From assembly GCF_000187245.1 (NCBI RefSeq), contig NC_027862.1, positions 744,001-808,000 on the forward strand: 64,000 bases of DNA, in the 5' to 3' direction. The DNA comes from Ogataea parapolymorpha DL-1. Lineage: Eukaryota > Ascomycota > Pichiomycetes > Pichiales > Pichiaceae. Positions 63,001 through 64,000 of this stretch are shown here, piece by piece. Below the pieces are notes generated by a model. It ran no database searches, was not told the DNA's origin, and was given only the letters and a program-made list of their open reading frames with translations. Position numbers and translations under genes: made by a program. The first letter of the stretch is position 1. Every line of letters starts with the position of its first letter.

Positions 63001-64000
63001 GACGCTGTTCCTCTTTTTCTGTCTGGGCGTGATAACTATTAACTCCTCTAGCAATTCTAGAAAGACGATCCTTTCTTGTGGAGAGATACTTTTTGAAATC
63101 GTCGGAAACACTAAGTATGTTTGCCTGTCTCTCCTGTATTTTATTCTTTTGCGAAAGAGCCGTGACTGTTCGCTGCTGATTGTATAAAGCGTGGGCCACC
63201 GATGCGTCGTGCGTGTTGATCGAGCGTACCCTCGCGGAAAAATTAGGTAGATGATTAGTGAGCAGTGAGTTTTGATGGAAAACTGTGCTGACGACGTGGC
63301 CTCGAACAGCCTTTTGGTATGGCAATAATGACATCAGGGTGTACTCAAAGGTGTAAGACACATCCTCTTCCTTCAGTTTTTTTAGGTGATCCAATTCTTG
63401 TTCCAAACGTAGCTGGTCCACCAATTTCTTGATCTCTGCAGCTTTGACAACGTCCAGAGGCTTTGGATAAAGGGAAGGAATGATGACTCTCGACTTTGGG
63501 TCGCTCAAATACTCGTAAGGAAGATCTTCTGAAACCTCCGGCACCGAGAAACTATCTACGACCAATTGCGGGTCGTGGGTAGGTATGATATTCGAGACGT
63601 CTGGGTATTTTTCTGTCATCTTGTCAAGAGGCATGGGTGGGTGTGGAGGCAGTATTTTAGCGGTCTGCTGCTTTGGTGGCTCCTGTTTCATTATCGGCTG
63701 CTGAGGGGGAATCGGAAATTGCTGAGTCGGAGGAACTGGTGTCTGATTGGCCTGCTGCTGAGGCTGTTGTTGCTGCGACATCATCATGTGCTGGTTGTTG
63801 AGCATCGGCTGTGGATGCGGCATTTGCGGAGTCTTGCGGGACTGTATAGGTTGCATCGATTGTTTGGATGGCTCCTTTTGGAGCTTTTGCTTGTGCTGCT
63901 GCTGTTTGAGGAATGCATTGTTTTGCGAAACGATCGACGCGTTGGGGTCGCCAAATTGTCTGTTATACTGCTGGAACGAGATGTTGATTACATTGGCGAG
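60086..64000 (-). CDS. SNF2: SWI/SNF chromatin-remodelling ATPase Snf2 (5' end beyond the window)
   Basis: The frame is open to the right edge, so the N terminus is missing. 1304 residues are visible (numbered from the edge), against 1703 in S. cerevisiae Snf2. The N-terminal part is rich in Gln and Pro; an HSA domain lies around 235-335. The SNF2 ATPase core runs from about 450 to 960, with motif I DEMGLGKT (about 470), DEGH (about 565) and a helicase C domain ending QDRAHRIGQ. An AT-hook-like KRGRKPK is near 1055, and a bromodomain spans about 1160-1255. The RGARERK plus EEQWL block and the EIDFTEFDERFG tail are specific to Snf2 rather than the paralogue Sth1. Chromatin-related genes nearby are RIF1 and HOS2. 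Confidence 0.93.
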   Translation of the reverse strand, partial: LANVINISFQQYNRQFGDPNASIVSQNNAFLKQQQHKQKLQKEPSKQSMQPIQSRKTPQMPHPQPMLNNQHMMMSQQQQPQQQANQTPVPPTQQFPIPPQQPIMKQEPPKQQTAKILPPHPPMPLDKMTEKYPDVSNIIPTHDPQLVVDSFSVPEVSEDLPYEYLSDPKSRVIIPSLYPKPLDVVKAAEIKKLVDQLRLEQELDHLKKLKEEDVSYTFEYTLMSLLPYQKAVRGHVVSTVFHQNSLLTNHLPNFSARVRSINTHDASVAHALYNQQRTVTALSQKNKIQERQANILSVSDDFKKYLSTRKDRLSRIARGVNSYHAQTEKEEQRRIERNAKQRLQALKANDEEAYIKLLDQTKDTRITHILKQTTGFLRTLIQSVKVQQRDTQEHMVHAHHIDPQYTNAEEEDDEEKENADYYSVAHRIQEKIEKQPSILVGGTLKEYQLRGLEWMVSLFNNHLNGILADEMGLGKTIQTISLLTYIMEVKKIPGPFLVIVPLSTLPNWNLEFDKWAPSLKKISYKGSPQMRKELAYDVRAGNFNVLLTTYEYVIKDKYLLSKIKWVHMIIDEGHRMKNTKSKLSSTLTEFYHSDYRLILTGTPLQNNLPELWALLNFVLPKIFNSDKSFDDWFNTPFANTGSQDKLELSEEETLLVIRRLHKVLRPFLLRRLKKDVEKSLPNKIERVIKCRKSGLQTKLYHQMLKYNQLFIGDSDSKAPVGIKGMNNKLMQLRKICNHPYVFPAIEDMINPSHENNDTIWRVSGKFELLDRILPKFRASGHRVLMFFQMTQIMDIMEDFLRFRGMHYMRLDGDTRADDRTALLKDFNSEDSPYFVFLLSTRAGGLGLNLQTADTVIIFDTDWNPHQDLQAQDRAHRIGQKNEVRILRLITSDSIEEYILERAHQKLDIDGKVIQAGKFDQKSTSEEQEALLRQLLEAEENDRDEDEVLEDKELNEILARNEEELQLFNKIDEERNDNSLGYPRLISESELPEIYNQEPEITDEVAEMLHYGRGARERKITHYDENITEEQWLKEIDGYASDDDDESRPKKSRKRGRKPKTDTEPLESSVDPNGDLADFIDDEEEGISKKKPKTAKRKQRSGSARNTVSPPEIGDSAPQTPSGGGAGRKKRSRGIPISAPICRKENAIPPEMTMEERHTLQLQLNEILDRLLTMSIDGRKLSTIFLTKPIKRVYPDYYVIIKNPIAFDGIKRRVQGEVYWSLEEFIYDLHLMFANARIYNQEGSMVYNDSRLMEDEALQMYRNMKDGAEIDFTEFDERFGLKRNPPSVVAGQQINGSVQIPGMVQ

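Overview
The window is nuclear chromosomal DNA from a budding yeast (Saccharomycotina). About 41 protein genes are packed tightly on both strands. Nearly all are single-exon, and many have a clear Saccharomyces cerevisiae counterpart (MTF1, SCL1, HOS2, STE11, OXA1, PEP5, RGP1, SNF2 and others). Two observations narrow the source. A complex I accessory subunit (NDUFA2 type, 47531-47822) excludes Saccharomyces-type yeasts, which lack complex I. The invariant leucine of the HOS2 active-site GGLHHA motif is written CTG (about 23013), which argues against the CTG-Ser and CTG-Ala clades. With roughly balanced GC, this fits a methylotrophic Pichiaceae yeast, most likely Ogataea. The species is inference.

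Layout. 1-9.9 kb: MTF1, NMD4, PEF1 and RPS10 (both spliced), an Mpv17-family gene, a CDC3-like septin, a perilipin (PLN1), an unrecognised protein with PP1-docking-like motifs and a GT15 mannosyltransferase. 9.9-16 kb: the ZRC1 zinc transporter, a SUN-family wall protein, a Zn2Cys6 regulator and an orphan gene. 16-26.3 kb: PUF4 behind a long ATG-free leader, ERG4, SCL1 (spliced), a 2OG-Fe(II) oxygenase-like protein, HOS2 and a LYS14-like Zn2Cys6 factor. 26.6-36.7 kb: LRG1, PEP5/VPS11, a DH/BAR-like protein and STE11. 36.7-45.5 kb: a NIPA-type transporter, a small hypothetical gene, a DCR2-like phosphatase, TRS33, an MFS sugar transporter, TRM8, MRPL11 and IVY1. 45.5-51.2 kb: IST3, PAC2, the NDUFA2 homologue (spliced), OXA1, a mitochondrial PPR-like protein and DCG1. 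51.2-64 kb: RIF1, RGP1, an unrecognised multi-span membrane protein and SNF2, which is cut by the right edge.

There are no operons, transposons, CRISPR arrays or tRNA genes that I can support. Some functions recur: mitochondrial gene expression and respiration (MTF1, MRPL11, NDUFA2, OXA1, PPR-like), pheromone or Rho signalling (STE11, the DH/BAR protein, LRG1), vacuole and Golgi traffic (PEP5, IVY1, TRS33, RGP1) and chromatin (HOS2, RIF1, SNF2).

The most notable signals are structural. Three introns of only 31, about 32 and 34 nt have a branch-site CTAAC almost touching the 3' splice site. There are gene pairs with zero or negative spacing between stop codons, and same-strand neighbours 7 and 25 bp apart. 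Upstream of PUF4 lies a 460-nt stretch with no ATG on the sense strand. No wholly new multi-gene system could be supported.
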